Source: Paracoccus sp. (in: a-proteobacteria) (GTDB taxonomy: Bacteria; Pseudomonadota; Alphaproteobacteria; Rhodobacterales; Rhodobacteraceae). From it: a stretch of 41,925 nt of DNA. The notes under the pieces are model-generated. The model was not told the origin of the DNA, did not search any database, and saw only the letters and a program-made list of their open reading frames with translations. This document shows, one piece after another, positions 18,801-26,859 of the stretch (position 1 is the first letter of the stretch; every line of letters starts with the position of its first letter). The position numbers and the translations under genes are program-made. The stretch spans positions 1 to 41,925 of the forward strand of contig JAUNTZ010000020.1 in the NCBI GenBank assembly GCA_030538425.1, in the 5' to 3' direction.

Positions 18801-21701
18801 AACCGTTCCGTGCAGCCGGATCGAGGCCGCATTCAGCGACAGCCCGGTCGCACCCTGAAGATGCCCGTTGCTGAGAACCGATCCCGCAGCAATCACCGTA
18901 TTGCCCGAGGCTGTGAACACGCCACTATTGCGGAATTCACCGGCGATATTGAACCGCCCCGTCCGGCCGATCGACACGATGCCGGTGTTGTTGAAATCCG
19001 CCATCCCGTCAGTCACCGACAGCGCACCGCTGGCCGCAAGAAGCCCGGCATTCGTGATCCCGGCCTCGCCCGACGAAAGGACAAGATCACGCCCGGCGAT
19101 GATCTCGGCGATTTGCGCCAGACCGATACCGGGCGCGTTGATTGAAACGCTGCCGCTGTGGCTCTGGACAATACCACCGATCTGCATCGCCGTGGCCGCC
19201 TCAACCGTCACGCCGCCCCCGGCGATCAGTTGCGCACGCTTGACGCCAGCCGCAGCGCTCTGCCCCCGGATGATGACGGTTGGCGCGGCCAACAGAACCC
19301 GGCCCGTGCCAAATTCGGTGTTGCCATCTTCATCGACCAAAAGCCCCGCAAGCATCGCACTTTCGCGACCCAGATCAATCGAGGCGCCGTCACCGGCAAG
19401 GCGCAGCTCGATATTACCGGCGCTTGAAAACACACCGTCATTGCGGAAGGCGTGAATGACATCAAAGCTGCGGTAATTCAACTGAAGCGTGACGCGCCCA
19501 TCATTGCGGAAGCTGTCAACCCCGAAGGTGGCCGCCCGCGCCTGCAGCAACGCCTTGTCGCTTGAATTGTGCAATGTGGTGCCGCGGATCGTCAGCGTTC
19601 CATCCGCCACGACCACCGAACGGTTCGTCACCGTCGCAGCCAAAAGCGCCGCATTGCCATAACCGATGATGCTGCCGTCATTGGAGATGCTCTGCGCGCC
19701 GGTCAATTGCAGGACCTGACTAGCCAGAAGCAGCCCCGAGCTGGCGATATGTTCAGCATTTGCGGTCAACCGGCCATCGGTCATGACCAGGCCCGTGTTG
19801 TTGATCCGGTCCGCCCGCAGCGTCACCGGGCCAATCGCCGTGATGCGCCCCTGATTGTGCAAAAGCGCGACAGCCACCGCCTCAAGTGAGCCGCTGGCCC
19901 GGATCTGGCCGGTGGTGCCATTGGTCACATCGCGCGCCTCAAGCCGGGCGCGAACGGTGTCAATCAGGCCATCATTTCGCAGCACCGTCGCAGCCGTCAT
20001 ATTGAGGGTCGCATCGCTGGCGATAGCGCCTTCATTCACCAGATCGGTTGCCGAGGACAGGCTGACATTCGGCGCGATGATCACCCCGGTGTCATGGTTG
20101 ACCAGACGTCCGGCCGAAACGGCGACGCTTTGTTCGCCATGCAACGTCCCGCGATTGTAAATCGCGCCATCCTGCGACAGCATAAGCGCATCGGCGGAGA
20201 AAACCCCCCGCGTCTCATTGTAAAGCGCCCCGCCCCACGAAATGCTGGCATGAGACAGGCTTCGCAGATCGACGTCATTGCGGAAATCGCCCGCAATATC
20301 CGCAATCAGGCGCGGGGTCTCATCCGCGCTCAAACCGGCGACGACAATCTCGCCGCCAAAGCTGAGACTGTTTGCCGAAAGCCGCACATCCGAAGAGGTG
20401 AACAGCGCGCTATGCTCTATCGAGACGTTCCGCCCCAAAGCTCCGGCATCAATCTCATGCGCGATAATGGTCGCGCCTTGCAGGCGCCCCTCATGCGTGA
20501 CCGCAAAACTCACACGACCCGCAGCCGAGGCATAGGCGCCAAAGCTCAGCTCACGGCCAGCGATCCGGATATCGCTGTCCGATTGCAGGTCACCGTCAAG
20601 CGTGACGTGATTGCCGCGCAGATCTAGCGCGCCAGCAGCATAAGCTCCGGACCATCCGTCAAAGACCAGATTGCCGCGTGCCGAAGCCACCACGTCGCCC
20701 TCAAGCGAGGCCACATCGTGGCGCACCCTGACATCCTGCCCCGAGGATTCGATGCGGACATTGCCCCGCGCCTCAACCGACGTGACATCGACGCTCCCGC
20801 GTGACGTAATCCGCGCCTCGGACGAATGGGCCTGAACCGCCCCTTGCAGGCGAACGCCCAGACCGTTTTCGTTGCCGACGATATGAATGCGACCGGCTTC
20901 CATCGCGCCGAACGCGGTTGCGTCAATGGCATAGTCCGACCCCGCGGCACCGGGCTCCGAGGCAGCACCACTGCGCCGCATCCGGCCCAGATCCCAACGC
21001 TGTGCGCCGCCTTGCACGTTGATCTCATCAACCGCGGTGACCTTGCCGTCGATCACCACCATCCGCCCGATCAGGTTCACCGCCGAGACATTGCCCGCTG
21101 CGCCATCCAGACCACGCCGCCCGATGCTGATCGCGCCGCTGGACACGTCAAGCTCAATCGCGCCGCCGTTAATGGTTGGCCGCCCGGTCGTCAGCGTCGC
21201 CGAAGACGTGTTCGAGAAGTTGCAGCCGTCGCAATCAATCCCGTTCGGGTTCGCAATCACCACCTGAGCGCGACTGCCCGCAACCTCGACCGTGCCCTGC
21301 AACCGCGAAGCCCGGCTTGAGGTCACTTCGTTGACGATCGTGCTGGCCGTTCTATCCGCAAGATTGGGGTTCCCCGCGACGGCGCCCGCATTCTGCGTCG
21401 TCGAGGATGAGGCCGAGTTGTTCAGCACAGCGCCCCGGCTGCCGACATCAAGCCGCTCATACCTGTTATGCGAGACACCCGAGGCGTTCGGCCGCGCAAT
21501 ATCGACAACCGGAGCGCGCGAGTTGGACTGCATCCGCGTGCCGCCGACATTGCCGCTGGCGTCGATGACAATCTCTTGCGCCCAGACCGGCTGGAGCATC
21601 GCGGGCTGTATCGCAATCACCCCGCAGAGAAGAACCGAAAGCGACCGCCGCGCCAAACCCGCAGCCAAAGACAAGCCCCAAATACGCGACACGGCAAACA
21701 C
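12870..21701 (-). CDS. cdiA: CdiA, contact-dependent inhibition exoprotein with HINT and colicin E5-like tRNase tip
   Basis: A 2,943-residue exoprotein. Order: an extended signal peptide (cleavage near VWA41-Q42); a TPS secretion domain with SGVSHNRYERLDV, TIVNEVTSS and NPNGIDCDGCNF (around 148-160); a long haemagglutinin-type beta-helix repeat region to about residue 2250; a pretoxin region with the ENNYL motif near 2452; a Cys-rich entry region; a HINT domain from Cys2681 (CSFHGDTLVL) to HN at 2842-2843; and a 100-residue tip. The tip (RRGW.., DDPATAYINVDGSYVV, DRSGDIVQISDRTNPNW) closely follows the colicin E5 RNase domain, which cuts queuosine-type tRNAs (Tyr, His, Asn, Asp) in the anticodon. 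HINT should release the tip by cleavage after Asn. The start used is GTG 21701; GTG 21692 has better spacing from the AGG and is an alternative. No TpsB gene adjoins it. Confidence 0.95.
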   Translation of the reverse strand: MFAVSRIWGLSLAAGLARRSLSVLLCGVIAIQPAMLQPVWAQEIVIDASGNVGGTRMQSNSRAPVVDIARPNASGVSHNRYERLDVGSRGAVLNNSASSSTTQNAGAVAGNPNLADRTASTIVNEVTSSRASRLQGTVEVAGSRAQVVIANPNGIDCDGCNFSNTSSATLTTGRPTINGGAIELDVSSGAISIGRRGLDGAAGNVSAVNLIGRMVVIDGKVTAVDEINVQGGAQRWDLGRMRRSGAASEPGAAGSDYAIDATAFGAMEAGRIHIVGNENGLGVRLQGAVQAHSSEARITSRGSVDVTSVEARGNVRIESSGQDVRVRHDVASLEGDVVASARGNLVFDGWSGAYAAGALDLRGNHVTLDGDLQSDSDIRIAGRELSFGAYASAAGRVSFAVTHEGRLQGATIIAHEIDAGALGRNVSIEHSALFTSSDVRLSANSLSFGGEIVVAGLSADETPRLIADIAGDFRNDVDLRSLSHASISWGGALYNETRGVFSADALMLSQDGAIYNRGTLHGEQSVAVSAGRLVNHDTGVIIAPNVSLSSATDLVNEGAIASDATLNMTAATVLRNDGLIDTVRARLEARDVTNGTTGQIRASGSLEAVAVALLHNQGRITAIGPVTLRADRINNTGLVMTDGRLTANAEHIASSGLLLASQVLQLTGAQSISNDGSIIGYGNAALLAATVTNRSVVVADGTLTIRGTTLHNSSDKALLQARAATFGVDSFRNDGRVTLQLNYRSFDVIHAFRNDGVFSSAGNIELRLAGDGASIDLGRESAMLAGLLVDEDGNTEFGTGRVLLAAPTVIIRGQSAAAGVKRAQLIAGGGVTVEAATAMQIGGIVQSHSGSVSINAPGIGLAQIAEIIAGRDLVLSSGEAGITNAGLLAASGALSVTDGMADFNNTGIVSIGRTGRFNIAGEFRNSGVFTASGNTVIAAGSVLSNGHLQGATGLSLNAASIRLHGTVASNGALTLRGAEVISGLTGRERGAAESARLSADRLIIAADNLTLRGAIYLSGARENTWTASNSAHIEAVTYSEAGLRVTAPRISTAANSVISSEGTVTLLGQAADAPSDITLRGYLSGANITLSNLRNLDVNGTAQLSSSGNIRAIAGGRVRQWGQMAARGNIVLNGDSLLQSGTLYAETLDLRSANAIEHRGSSFGAKRLTMASQLGLHNYGEISARDSAVLNSGTFIRNYADAKIEASSVTLRATAGLDNRGRIFGADRTVLSGQHFHNTETGQIVAGTLDLLSRSWATNHGEIKVFGLFGDVSEAFRNHGEINARDVVVLTTRTGTLNNEASGDIQGRIISLSSGGQVNNHGTIGVRRATGGTERVRVFAQSGVTNTARILGNNVSVSGEGITNEADALIRASNIVEMAARSGALVNHGQVIGDEIGLTAQARIDNYGTVNSAKMLGMVADNGRVRNEGRLFGDEIRIFASNGAVISTTAIHARKVLSATGANANFAANVTAGEAVQLETTAGDLVLGTRVAAPTVSLRVSDALRAGAGSVRGAQVSQIIAGNIVRTDIAATNRRLGVLPVAVGDVYVELTAANFGPAAQVTLAGAADIPLSSYEAVNLRSTGSVALRTSAGDLFLTGRIEAAKHINIRASRFAALRNVELTAGQDIYLEGNTYLKNHGNTRLSAQNVALVQNTGWFRTSDWLDRDVGFNLYASARSIIVDSDHRFISRDITLNSQEDIWQGERVISARAITYRAGRDIFIRFDPFIWRGRLYQEFGPSVANSDPRLKPIAQADTSDWWGVEAAGLRGHPLLAQHQGIGLYAGRDLKLVSGRIHSTGDITLVAGRDILSEPVYIESAQLTRPPAVGWAFDGRYGLPQAGHNIGSVKINALRAYENQIHARGNVSMMAGGNIALIGSRLLAVNGDISLEAGGGIVMAAAPGFWSYDYQHTTTKRRLFYKSRTTLTVSRYEDIYTNTMLSAENGTVSLVATGLLSFDQVNRDGVAIMSAGTSISARDVDVRTNHRFGSILLGTYDEESVTEESRQTKRSLFSIIPMGRSSSEDEKRVLMSYGNDFVADEILSLNSSNNLQIIAGSLRGREVRVTAAGNLDIRAAINSVSHSYRSTRDNMVTITEIQRGRVVESASLPQIRSIRPASFTVGGPVTIAGYRGPSLNSMITATYGNAPLDRRMVDIFTPEDRVGAAAQVRDLTHHYDYKLPSGGDYAYLSTLLNEHGATYETISLRNQEWYDRQVRLNPAFQAALGLAIGYVTGGLGLGHIQSAMVNRLANDAIAGAITGQFDPKESIRSALMAGVTADISNALSSRFRLGEMLGLDRDQPIIAGLPSARFGQREIMDRLGAQLVSNTVDNVAGGRAPFAGLDQLGRSFVIGEAMAIVHHGIGEIGYGREGWEGSLPHLMLHGSFGCFAMEKMGGNCAAGFFAAVSHEWAKNGEGSQDSDKGSRFAHLLGGLVGFVFADGNAINVGFGAQIAQSAFENNYLGHDDLAIYKRRLERECGDKRDRAAADCIANIWYNEGGDGPSFAEISAANQADLDECAARYDDVCLNRHLNEILAARQMSGEMTNYWANRMNVGDWPITRNRDAYDRITHHYIRENTRMAERRARICPQLDAAACTAIILAADAERNGYIADGLQLAAEVLVPGVGTAVDAYTCVDERDAFACAFALASVVPGGSLLRLGGKYFRKSDDEIIEALPSPNQSRTRACSFHGDTLVLTDAGLLPIRDVTTTMSVWSRDNATDRVGWQPVQAHYANDYDTTVTVEITDLSTGAQQDIISNRIHPFFVSSAQAARRASAQHSYSGEIADGHWVQAENLQPGDRLLNDDGTWSEVTSVTLAAEPLTAYNLTVNEFHTYFVAANTNAAPVWVHNSCLDGPEPPNNIVTQIAPKIERQIGRRGWDRTSIDETIAQPHRTVTTRDIRHNPQTGARNDDPATAYINVDGSYVVRSDRSGDIVQISDRTNPNWASPFD
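13261..13601. repeat. HINT identity tract, cdiA copy
   Basis: Partner of 11683-12023. It covers the middle and late HINT coding sequence of cdiA. Flanking cdiA sequence, including the pretoxin segment at 13602-13905 and the last HINT codons at 13175-13260, is clearly less similar to the orphan. Confidence 0.85.
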
Positions 21702-22138
21702 CTAAGAAATAAAATATCACATTCGCGTTAACTCAGAAGGGCGATGCGATCAAGGTTTTTGTGGCGCGAGCTGTGGGATTGAGGCGCGACTGCGACAGGG
21801 CGCGCCATGAGGTCCGCGCGTTGCAGAAATCACAGCCGTCCTTTATTCGCTTTCCTGCGGTTTTAAGTGCCTTGGGCCGCACTGGTCTGGATCGAGTTTT
21901 AGCGCGCTATAGCGACATGATCGAATGCGAACCCTTCAGCAGCCGAAAACCGCAAGGCAGGCCCTCAAGAACGACAGGCGCCGATAAAAGCGGCACAACC
22001 GGATTGAGATGATGCTCGGACGGCTCAAGGACTGGCGACGCGTCGCGCCCCGCTAGGACAGATGCACAAGAGTCTTGCTCTCCGCTGTTGCCGCCACAGT
22101 CCGCAGCCCCGCGCCCAAACGGCATCACGAAAATCAGC
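21702..22138. other. Intergenic stretch upstream of cdiA
   Basis: About 440 bases between cdiA and the VIT-like gene. It should hold the cdiA promoter (minus strand). An A+T-rich patch (plus-strand 21705-21720) lies directly before the start and no clear -35/-10 pair stands out. No coding frame on either strand looks real. Confidence 0.5.
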
Positions 22139-22636
22139 CTATCCCGCGCCCATCCTGCCCAAGCCCACACCGATACCAAACACAATCGCGCCACCAACCA
22201 CGACTTGCAGGATCGTGCTGGCCAGCCGTCCGCCCATGAAGCGCCAGCGGACATAGGCGATCACGATCAGCTCGATCACCACCACCGCATAAGCGACGCG
22301 CAGCGCGGTTTGGATGTCGGGCAAAAGAAATGGCAGCGTGTGCAGCATCCCGCCCAGCGCCGTGGCAAAGCCCGTAATCGCGCCGCGCTGCAGCGGGCCG
22401 CCGCGCCCGGTCACGCTTCCATCATCGGACAGCGCCTCGGCCAGACCCATGCTAACCCCGGCCCCCAGCGACGCGGCGAGCCCGACATAGAACGCGGTCA
22501 TCGGATGGCCCGACAGGCCTGCCGCCGCGAAAATCGGCGCAAGGGTGGAGACTGAGCCATCCATCAGCCCAAGCAGCCCCGGTTGAATTTTTTGCAAAAT
22601 CAGTTTCTTGCGGTCTGAATCGTAACTGTCTGGCAT
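22139..22636 (-). CDS. VIT1/MbfA-like membrane iron transporter, lacking the ferritin-like domain
   Basis: A 165-residue integral membrane protein starting at ATG 22636, with GGAGG about 6 bases ahead. The text '[28 protein letters not shown]', '[30 protein letters not shown]' and '[12 protein letters not shown]' matches the C-terminal VIT1/CCC1-like membrane domain of MbfA (erythrin-VIT) exporters, which move Fe2+ across the membrane. MbfA normally carries an N-terminal ferritin-like domain; here the protein begins directly at the membrane part. Its start overlaps the stop of the CLC gene (TGATG), so the two are coupled. Confidence 0.8.
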   Translation of the reverse strand: MPDSYDSDRKKLILQKIQPGLLGLMDGSVSTLAPIFAAAGLSGHPMTAFYVGLAASLGAGVSMGLAEALSDDGSVTGRGGPLQRGAITGFATALGGMLHTLPFLLPDIQTALRVAYAVVVIELIVIAYVRWRFMGGRLASTILQVVVGGAIVFGIGVGLGRMGAG

Positions 22637-23904
22637 CAAGGCCTCCGTTCAGGGATCAAACCCGCCGCCGCTTGCGCACCCGCAACGGCAAGGATGGTCG
22701 GGATCAGGAAATCGGGGCTGGCGCGGGTGAACTCGACGGTCAGGACCACGGCAGCAAGCGGCATTTTCATCGACACCGACAGCAACGCCGCCGCGCCGAT
22801 CAGGGCGAAAGATCCCGGGGTGATGGCGATGCCCGTCAGCGCCACCCAGCCCGCACCAAGGATCAGAGCCAGCAGCGCGCCAATGGTCATGGCGGGGGTC
22901 ATCAGCCCGCCCTCGGCGCCCGCGCGCAGCACCATCACCACGGCAACCAGCTTCAGCGCGATCAGCACCGCCGCAAGGCGCGGGCCGATCTCACCCTCCA
23001 GCCCGGCCTCGACGGGACCGTGGCCGTTGCCCAGCAGCTCGGGGACGGCCATCGACGCAAGGCCGATCAGGGCAAAGACCGCAAGGCAGGCGGGGATCAT
23101 GCGGGCGTCGGTCAACGCGACCTTGCGCGACTGCGCCGTGATCCGGCCATAGCCCAGCCCTGCAATACCGAAGACCGGCCCGCAAAGCACCGCCCAGATC
23201 ACCAGCGAGGGGTCCATCACCAGCTCGGGGATGCGATAGGCCACGGCGTCGCCAAGGCCGATCCACGCGACCCAGGCGGCAATCGTGCAGGCGGTCAGCG
23301 CCGCCACGGCCTGACGCGGGGCCAGCGTCCGCAGCAGCACCTCAAGCGTGAACACCGCCCCGCCCAGCGGCACGTTGTAGATTGCAGCCAACCCCGCCCC
23401 CGCGCCGCAGGCGATGACGGTGCGCCGGTCCTCAGGGGCAAGCGCCAGCCTGCGCGCCAGCCAGCCGCCCAGCATGGCGCCGATCTCACGCGGGGCGACC
23501 TCGCGCCCAACGGGTGAACCCATGGCGACGGTGACGATCTGCAATGCGCCATGCACCAGCGTCGCGCCGGGCGGCATCGGCTGGGCAGGATCGGCGACCA
23601 CCTGCGCAATAGACCTCAGCGGGCGGCCCAGGCGAAACAGCAGCCACCAGCCAACCCCCGCGACCAGCCCGCAGAGGATCAGCACGGTCAGGCGGCGCGC
23701 GGGATGGGCGGCGCGCACGCCGTCCAGAAAGCTCTGGTCCCCCCACAGGTCCGACAGCGCGTAACCATAGGCAAGATGTTGGATCACATGCAGCGTCAGG
23801 GCGCAGGCCGCACCGACCAGCCCCGCCATGCCCGCCGTCAACAGAATCGCAAAGCCGAAGGCCAGCGGGTGGCGCGCGGGCTCAGCGGGCGCGGCGGCTG
23901 TCAT
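22636..23904 (-). CDS. CLC-family chloride channel / Cl-/H+ antiporter
   Basis: A 422-residue polytopic membrane protein. It carries the CLC selectivity motifs: '[19 protein letters not shown]' (the gating Glu within GRE), '[19 protein letters not shown]' and, near residue 336, '[17 protein letters not shown]', with '[13 protein letters not shown]' near the end. There are no CBS domains, as in many bacterial CLCs. The first motif has GREVAP rather than the classical GREGP. Its start has AAAGGA 6 bases upstream and overlaps the end of the ThrE-like gene by 23 bases, so the three membrane proteins are one operon. Confidence 0.88.
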   Translation of the reverse strand: MTAAAPAEPARHPLAFGFAILLTAGMAGLVGAACALTLHVIQHLAYGYALSDLWGDQSFLDGVRAAHPARRLTVLILCGLVAGVGWWLLFRLGRPLRSIAQVVADPAQPMPPGATLVHGALQIVTVAMGSPVGREVAPREIGAMLGGWLARRLALAPEDRRTVIACGAGAGLAAIYNVPLGGAVFTLEVLLRTLAPRQAVAALTACTIAAWVAWIGLGDAVAYRIPELVMDPSLVIWAVLCGPVFGIAGLGYGRITAQSRKVALTDARMIPACLAVFALIGLASMAVPELLGNGHGPVEAGLEGEIGPRLAAVLIALKLVAVVMVLRAGAEGGLMTPAMTIGALLALILGAGWVALTGIAITPGSFALIGAAALLSVSMKMPLAAVVLTVEFTRASPDFLIPTILAVAGAQAAAGLIPERRP

Positions 23905-25150
23905 GCGCGTTCCTTTCGCGTCCGGCGGCCCGCGCAGCCAAAGCCCGCGCCACCGCCATCGGCAGAATCAGCCCGGCGGCCATTGCGACCATGGTGACCG
24001 TGATCGTCGCCAGATCGGCGGCGACGATGCCCGCCAGTTCGGCTTTCTGATCCGCTTTGGCGGTTGTCAGCAGCGCCGCAGCGCTCATCGCGCGGAAGGC
24101 GAAAAGGCCCGGCACCAGCGCCACCACGGCGGCAAAGCCCGCCGCCGCGAAGGGCAGATTGCGGCGCAGCGAGACCGGCGCCAGCACCGCGCCGACGATC
24201 AGGCAGGCCAGACCCGAGGCCAGCGCCATCGGCATCGCCGCCTCGTGCATCGCCAGCCAGCGCGCCGCATGGGCGGCGGCGCCGACCAGCATCGGGGCCA
24301 GGAACATGCGCGGCGGGGCGGAGAAGAACACGCTATAGGCCAGCGCCGCCGCGGCCGCCGCCGGGATGTCCCACAGAAGCGGGGCCGAGCCGATGGGCTC
24401 GGCCGGCGGAAGTGAGCTGCCGCCCAGCAGCAGCCCCGCGACCACGCCCACCGAGATCCCGGCCAGCACCGCCACGGCAAAGCCCAGCCGCGCCAGCCCA
24501 AGCTGCACCCGCCCGGCGATCACGTCGAAACAGCCATTTAGCAGATGCGGCCCCGGCACCAGCACCATGCAGGGGCAGACCGCCACCAGCCTTTGCGCCG
24601 AGGTCAGGTGCAGGTGATCCGCCAAGGCGCCGAACAGCCCGGCCAGCAGCGCCGCCGCGAAAGCCTGCCAGATGCCGCTTGCGCCAAGCGCCCCCATCCG
24701 GCGGCGCAGCAACCCGCCCAGCCCGGCCGCCAGCGCGATCAGCAGCATCGAGGCGGGGACGTCTCCGCCAAAGATCACCGCCAGCGCCACCGCGCCAAGC
24801 GCCGCCGCCCCGGCAAAGGTCAGATCGCTGGACGGCGGCAGGTTTGCGGCGCGATCCAGCACGGCGCGGAAATCACCGCGCGGCAGGTGGCCCGCGATCA
24901 GATCGTCACAGGCCGCGTTCACGGCGGCAACGCGGGCCATGTTCACGGCATCGGGCTTGCCCGGTGCCATATACAGCGCGCCATTTCTCGCCTGCACCGC
25001 AATCCCGTCCCATCCGGGCATCAGCACCAGATCAAGCCCGAAATGCCCGGCCAGCCGCGCGCCGGTCTCCAGCGTCTTGGCCGTGCTTTGGCCATGGGCG
25101 TGCAACAGGCCAACGGCCCGCATCAGATCGGCCTTGTCCGCCTGTTCCAT
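23882..25150 (-). CDS. Threonine/serine exporter (ThrE) family protein
   Basis: A 422-residue fusion of both ThrE parts. The N-terminal cytosolic domain has 'GLLHAHGQSTAKTLETGARLAGHFGL' and 'VAAVNAACDDLI' followed by membrane spans including 'CPCMVLVPGPHLLNGCFDVIAG'. The C-terminal ThrE_2-like part has 'GAAAHAARWL' and 'VPGLFAFRAM'. Family members export Thr/Ser or small acids such as succinate. The start at ATG 25150 has AGGGGG about 5 bases before it. A stem-loop (25166-25191) separates it from the malic enzyme gene upstream. Confidence 0.85.
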   Translation of the reverse strand: MEQADKADLMRAVGLLHAHGQSTAKTLETGARLAGHFGLDLVLMPGWDGIAVQARNGALYMAPGKPDAVNMARVAAVNAACDDLIAGHLPRGDFRAVLDRAANLPPSSDLTFAGAAALGAVALAVIFGGDVPASMLLIALAAGLGGLLRRRMGALGASGIWQAFAAALLAGLFGALADHLHLTSAQRLVAVCPCMVLVPGPHLLNGCFDVIAGRVQLGLARLGFAVAVLAGISVGVVAGLLLGGSSLPPAEPIGSAPLLWDIPAAAAAALAYSVFFSAPPRMFLAPMLVGAAAHAARWLAMHEAAMPMALASGLACLIVGAVLAPVSLRRNLPFAAAGFAAVVALVPGLFAFRAMSAAALLTTAKADQKAELAGIVAADLATITVTMVAMAAGLILPMAVARALAARAAGRERNAHDSRRAR

Positions 25151-25165
25151 GCCGCCCCCTGCATA

Positions 25166-25191
25166 ACCGGCGCGAGTCGCCCCGCGCCGGT
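25166..25191 (-). terminator. Stem-loop between the malic enzyme and ThrE-like genes
   Basis: Perfect 9-base arms ACCGGCGCG / CGCGCCGGT with an 8-base loop, located just after the malic enzyme stop. No U-run follows, so it may be an attenuator or mRNA-stabilising hairpin rather than a full terminator. Confidence 0.5.
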
Positions 25192-25198
25192 GGTGTCG

Positions 25199-26833
25199 TT
25201 ATTTATAGACCGGCTGCCACATGGCGTCCTGAACCGCCTGCACGAGGTTGTCCTTGGGCTTCGCCACCCCGTCCCTGACCGCCTGTTTCGCCACCGCAAC
25301 CGCCACCGTTGCGCTTGACGCCCGCAGGTTCGACACATCCGGCAGCAGCGAAGCGCCCGCCCCGGTCGGATCGACCTGACTGGCCACCGCCTCGGCCGCC
25401 GCCAGCAGCATCCCGTCGGTCACATGGGTCGCGCCCGAGACCACCACGCCAAGGCCAAGCCCCGGATAAAGCAGCGCGTTATTCGCCTGCCCGATATGAT
25501 AGGTAGTGCCGTTATAGGTGATCGGATCAATCGGAATCCCGGTGGCGATCAGGGCGCGGCCCTCGGTCCAGGGGATGATGTCGGCGGGCATGGCCTCGAT
25601 CTTTTCGGTCGGGTTCGACAGCGGCAGAATGATCGGGCGCTCGACGCCCGCCGCCATGGCGCGGATCACGCCCTCGGTGAAGGCGTTGTGGTCGGTCGAA
25701 GTGCCGATCAGGATCGTCGGCTTGACCTGCTCGACCACGGTTTGCAGGCCGATCTTGCCGTCATGGCGGGTCCAGTCCGCGACCTCGGACGCCGGGCGGG
25801 CATAAGCCTGCTGATAATCGGGCAGGTCTTTCATATCGTCGGTGACCAGACCGTTGATGTCGATCAGCCAGACCCGCGCTTTCGCCTCTTCCGCCGACAG
25901 CCCGTCGCGCATCATCGCGGCGTGGATCTGGTCGGCCATGCCGGTGCCCGCCGTGCCTGCGCCGTAAACCACCAGCCGCTGATCGGCGAAGTTCTGTTTC
26001 GTGACCTTCAGCCCCGAGACGACCGAGGAAATCACGATGGCCCCGGTCCCCTGCATATCGTCGTTGAAGATCCGGTATTTGTCGCGGTTGTTCACCAGAA
26101 TGCGGCGAGCATTCGAGGGCCCGAAATCCTCGAAATGCAGCAGCGCCTTGGGAAACATCTCGGAGGCGGTTTTCAGGTAAAGGTCGATCAGGTCGTCATA
26201 CCGCTTGCCGGTAATCCGCGCATGGCGATTGCCCAGATAGGCCGGGTCGTTCAGCAATTGCTCATTATCCGTCCCGACATCGAGATTGACCGCAATCACC
26301 CGCGCCGGGTCGATCCCCGCCGCCGCCGTATAGACCGCCAGCTTGCCCACGGAAATATCAGTGCCGTTCACGCCCCAATCACCGATGCCAAGGATCTCTT
26401 GCGCGTCCGAGACCACGATCAGATCGACATCATCCGGGCCAAGGCCCAGCGTCTCGAACGATGCCTTCACATCTTCGGGCCGGTCGATGGACAGGTAAAC
26501 CGCGCGGGACTGGCGGTAATCGCGGCTCCATTTCTTGATCGCCTCGCCGATGGTCGGATCATAGACGATGGGCAGCATTTCCGACAGATGATCGAGGATA
26601 ACGCGGTAATAGAGCACCTCGTTGCGGTCATGCAGCTGGTCCAGATAGATGTATTTTTCCAGATCGGTCTCGAAACCGGACAGCTGCGCATAGGCCCGCG
26701 CGGCCTGCTGGTCCAGCGTCTCCACACCGGCGGGCAGACGCCCGGTCAGGCCCAGTTTCGCGCGTTCTTCATGGGAAAAGGCCGTGCCTTTATTCGTCAG
26801 CGGGTCGGTGATGATCTCGGGACGTTTGGTCAT
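25199..26833 (-). CDS. Malolactic/NAD-malic enzyme family protein
   Basis: Starts at ATG 26833 (MTKRPEIITDPLTNKGTAF) with AAGGA 7 bases upstream, giving 544 residues. It has the malic-enzyme N-terminal domain (YDPTIGEAI, VVSDAQEILGIGDWGVNG, HFEDFGPSNA, FNDDMQGTGAIV), the NAD-binding GAGTAG segment near residue 295, and 'LPLSNPT' and 'QANNALLYPGLGLG'. Several signatures (GIGDWGVNG, YLGNRHARI, QANNALLYPGLGLG, length near 541) are closer, from memory, to lactic-acid-bacterial malolactic enzymes (malate to lactate + CO2) than to E. coli-type MaeA, which reads GLGDQGIGG. The reaction therefore cannot be fixed from sequence alone. The hydrolase gene ends 26 bases upstream on the same strand. Confidence 0.88.
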   Translation of the reverse strand: MTKRPEIITDPLTNKGTAFSHEERAKLGLTGRLPAGVETLDQQAARAYAQLSGFETDLEKYIYLDQLHDRNEVLYYRVILDHLSEMLPIVYDPTIGEAIKKWSRDYRQSRAVYLSIDRPEDVKASFETLGLGPDDVDLIVVSDAQEILGIGDWGVNGTDISVGKLAVYTAAAGIDPARVIAVNLDVGTDNEQLLNDPAYLGNRHARITGKRYDDLIDLYLKTASEMFPKALLHFEDFGPSNARRILVNNRDKYRIFNDDMQGTGAIVISSVVSGLKVTKQNFADQRLVVYGAGTAGTGMADQIHAAMMRDGLSAEEAKARVWLIDINGLVTDDMKDLPDYQQAYARPASEVADWTRHDGKIGLQTVVEQVKPTILIGTSTDHNAFTEGVIRAMAAGVERPIILPLSNPTEKIEAMPADIIPWTEGRALIATGIPIDPITYNGTTYHIGQANNALLYPGLGLGVVVSGATHVTDGMLLAAAEAVASQVDPTGAGASLLPDVSNLRASSATVAVAVAKQAVRDGVAKPKDNLVQAVQDAMWQPVYK

Positions 26834-26859
26834 AATGCAATCCTTTCGGTGCTGGTTGC

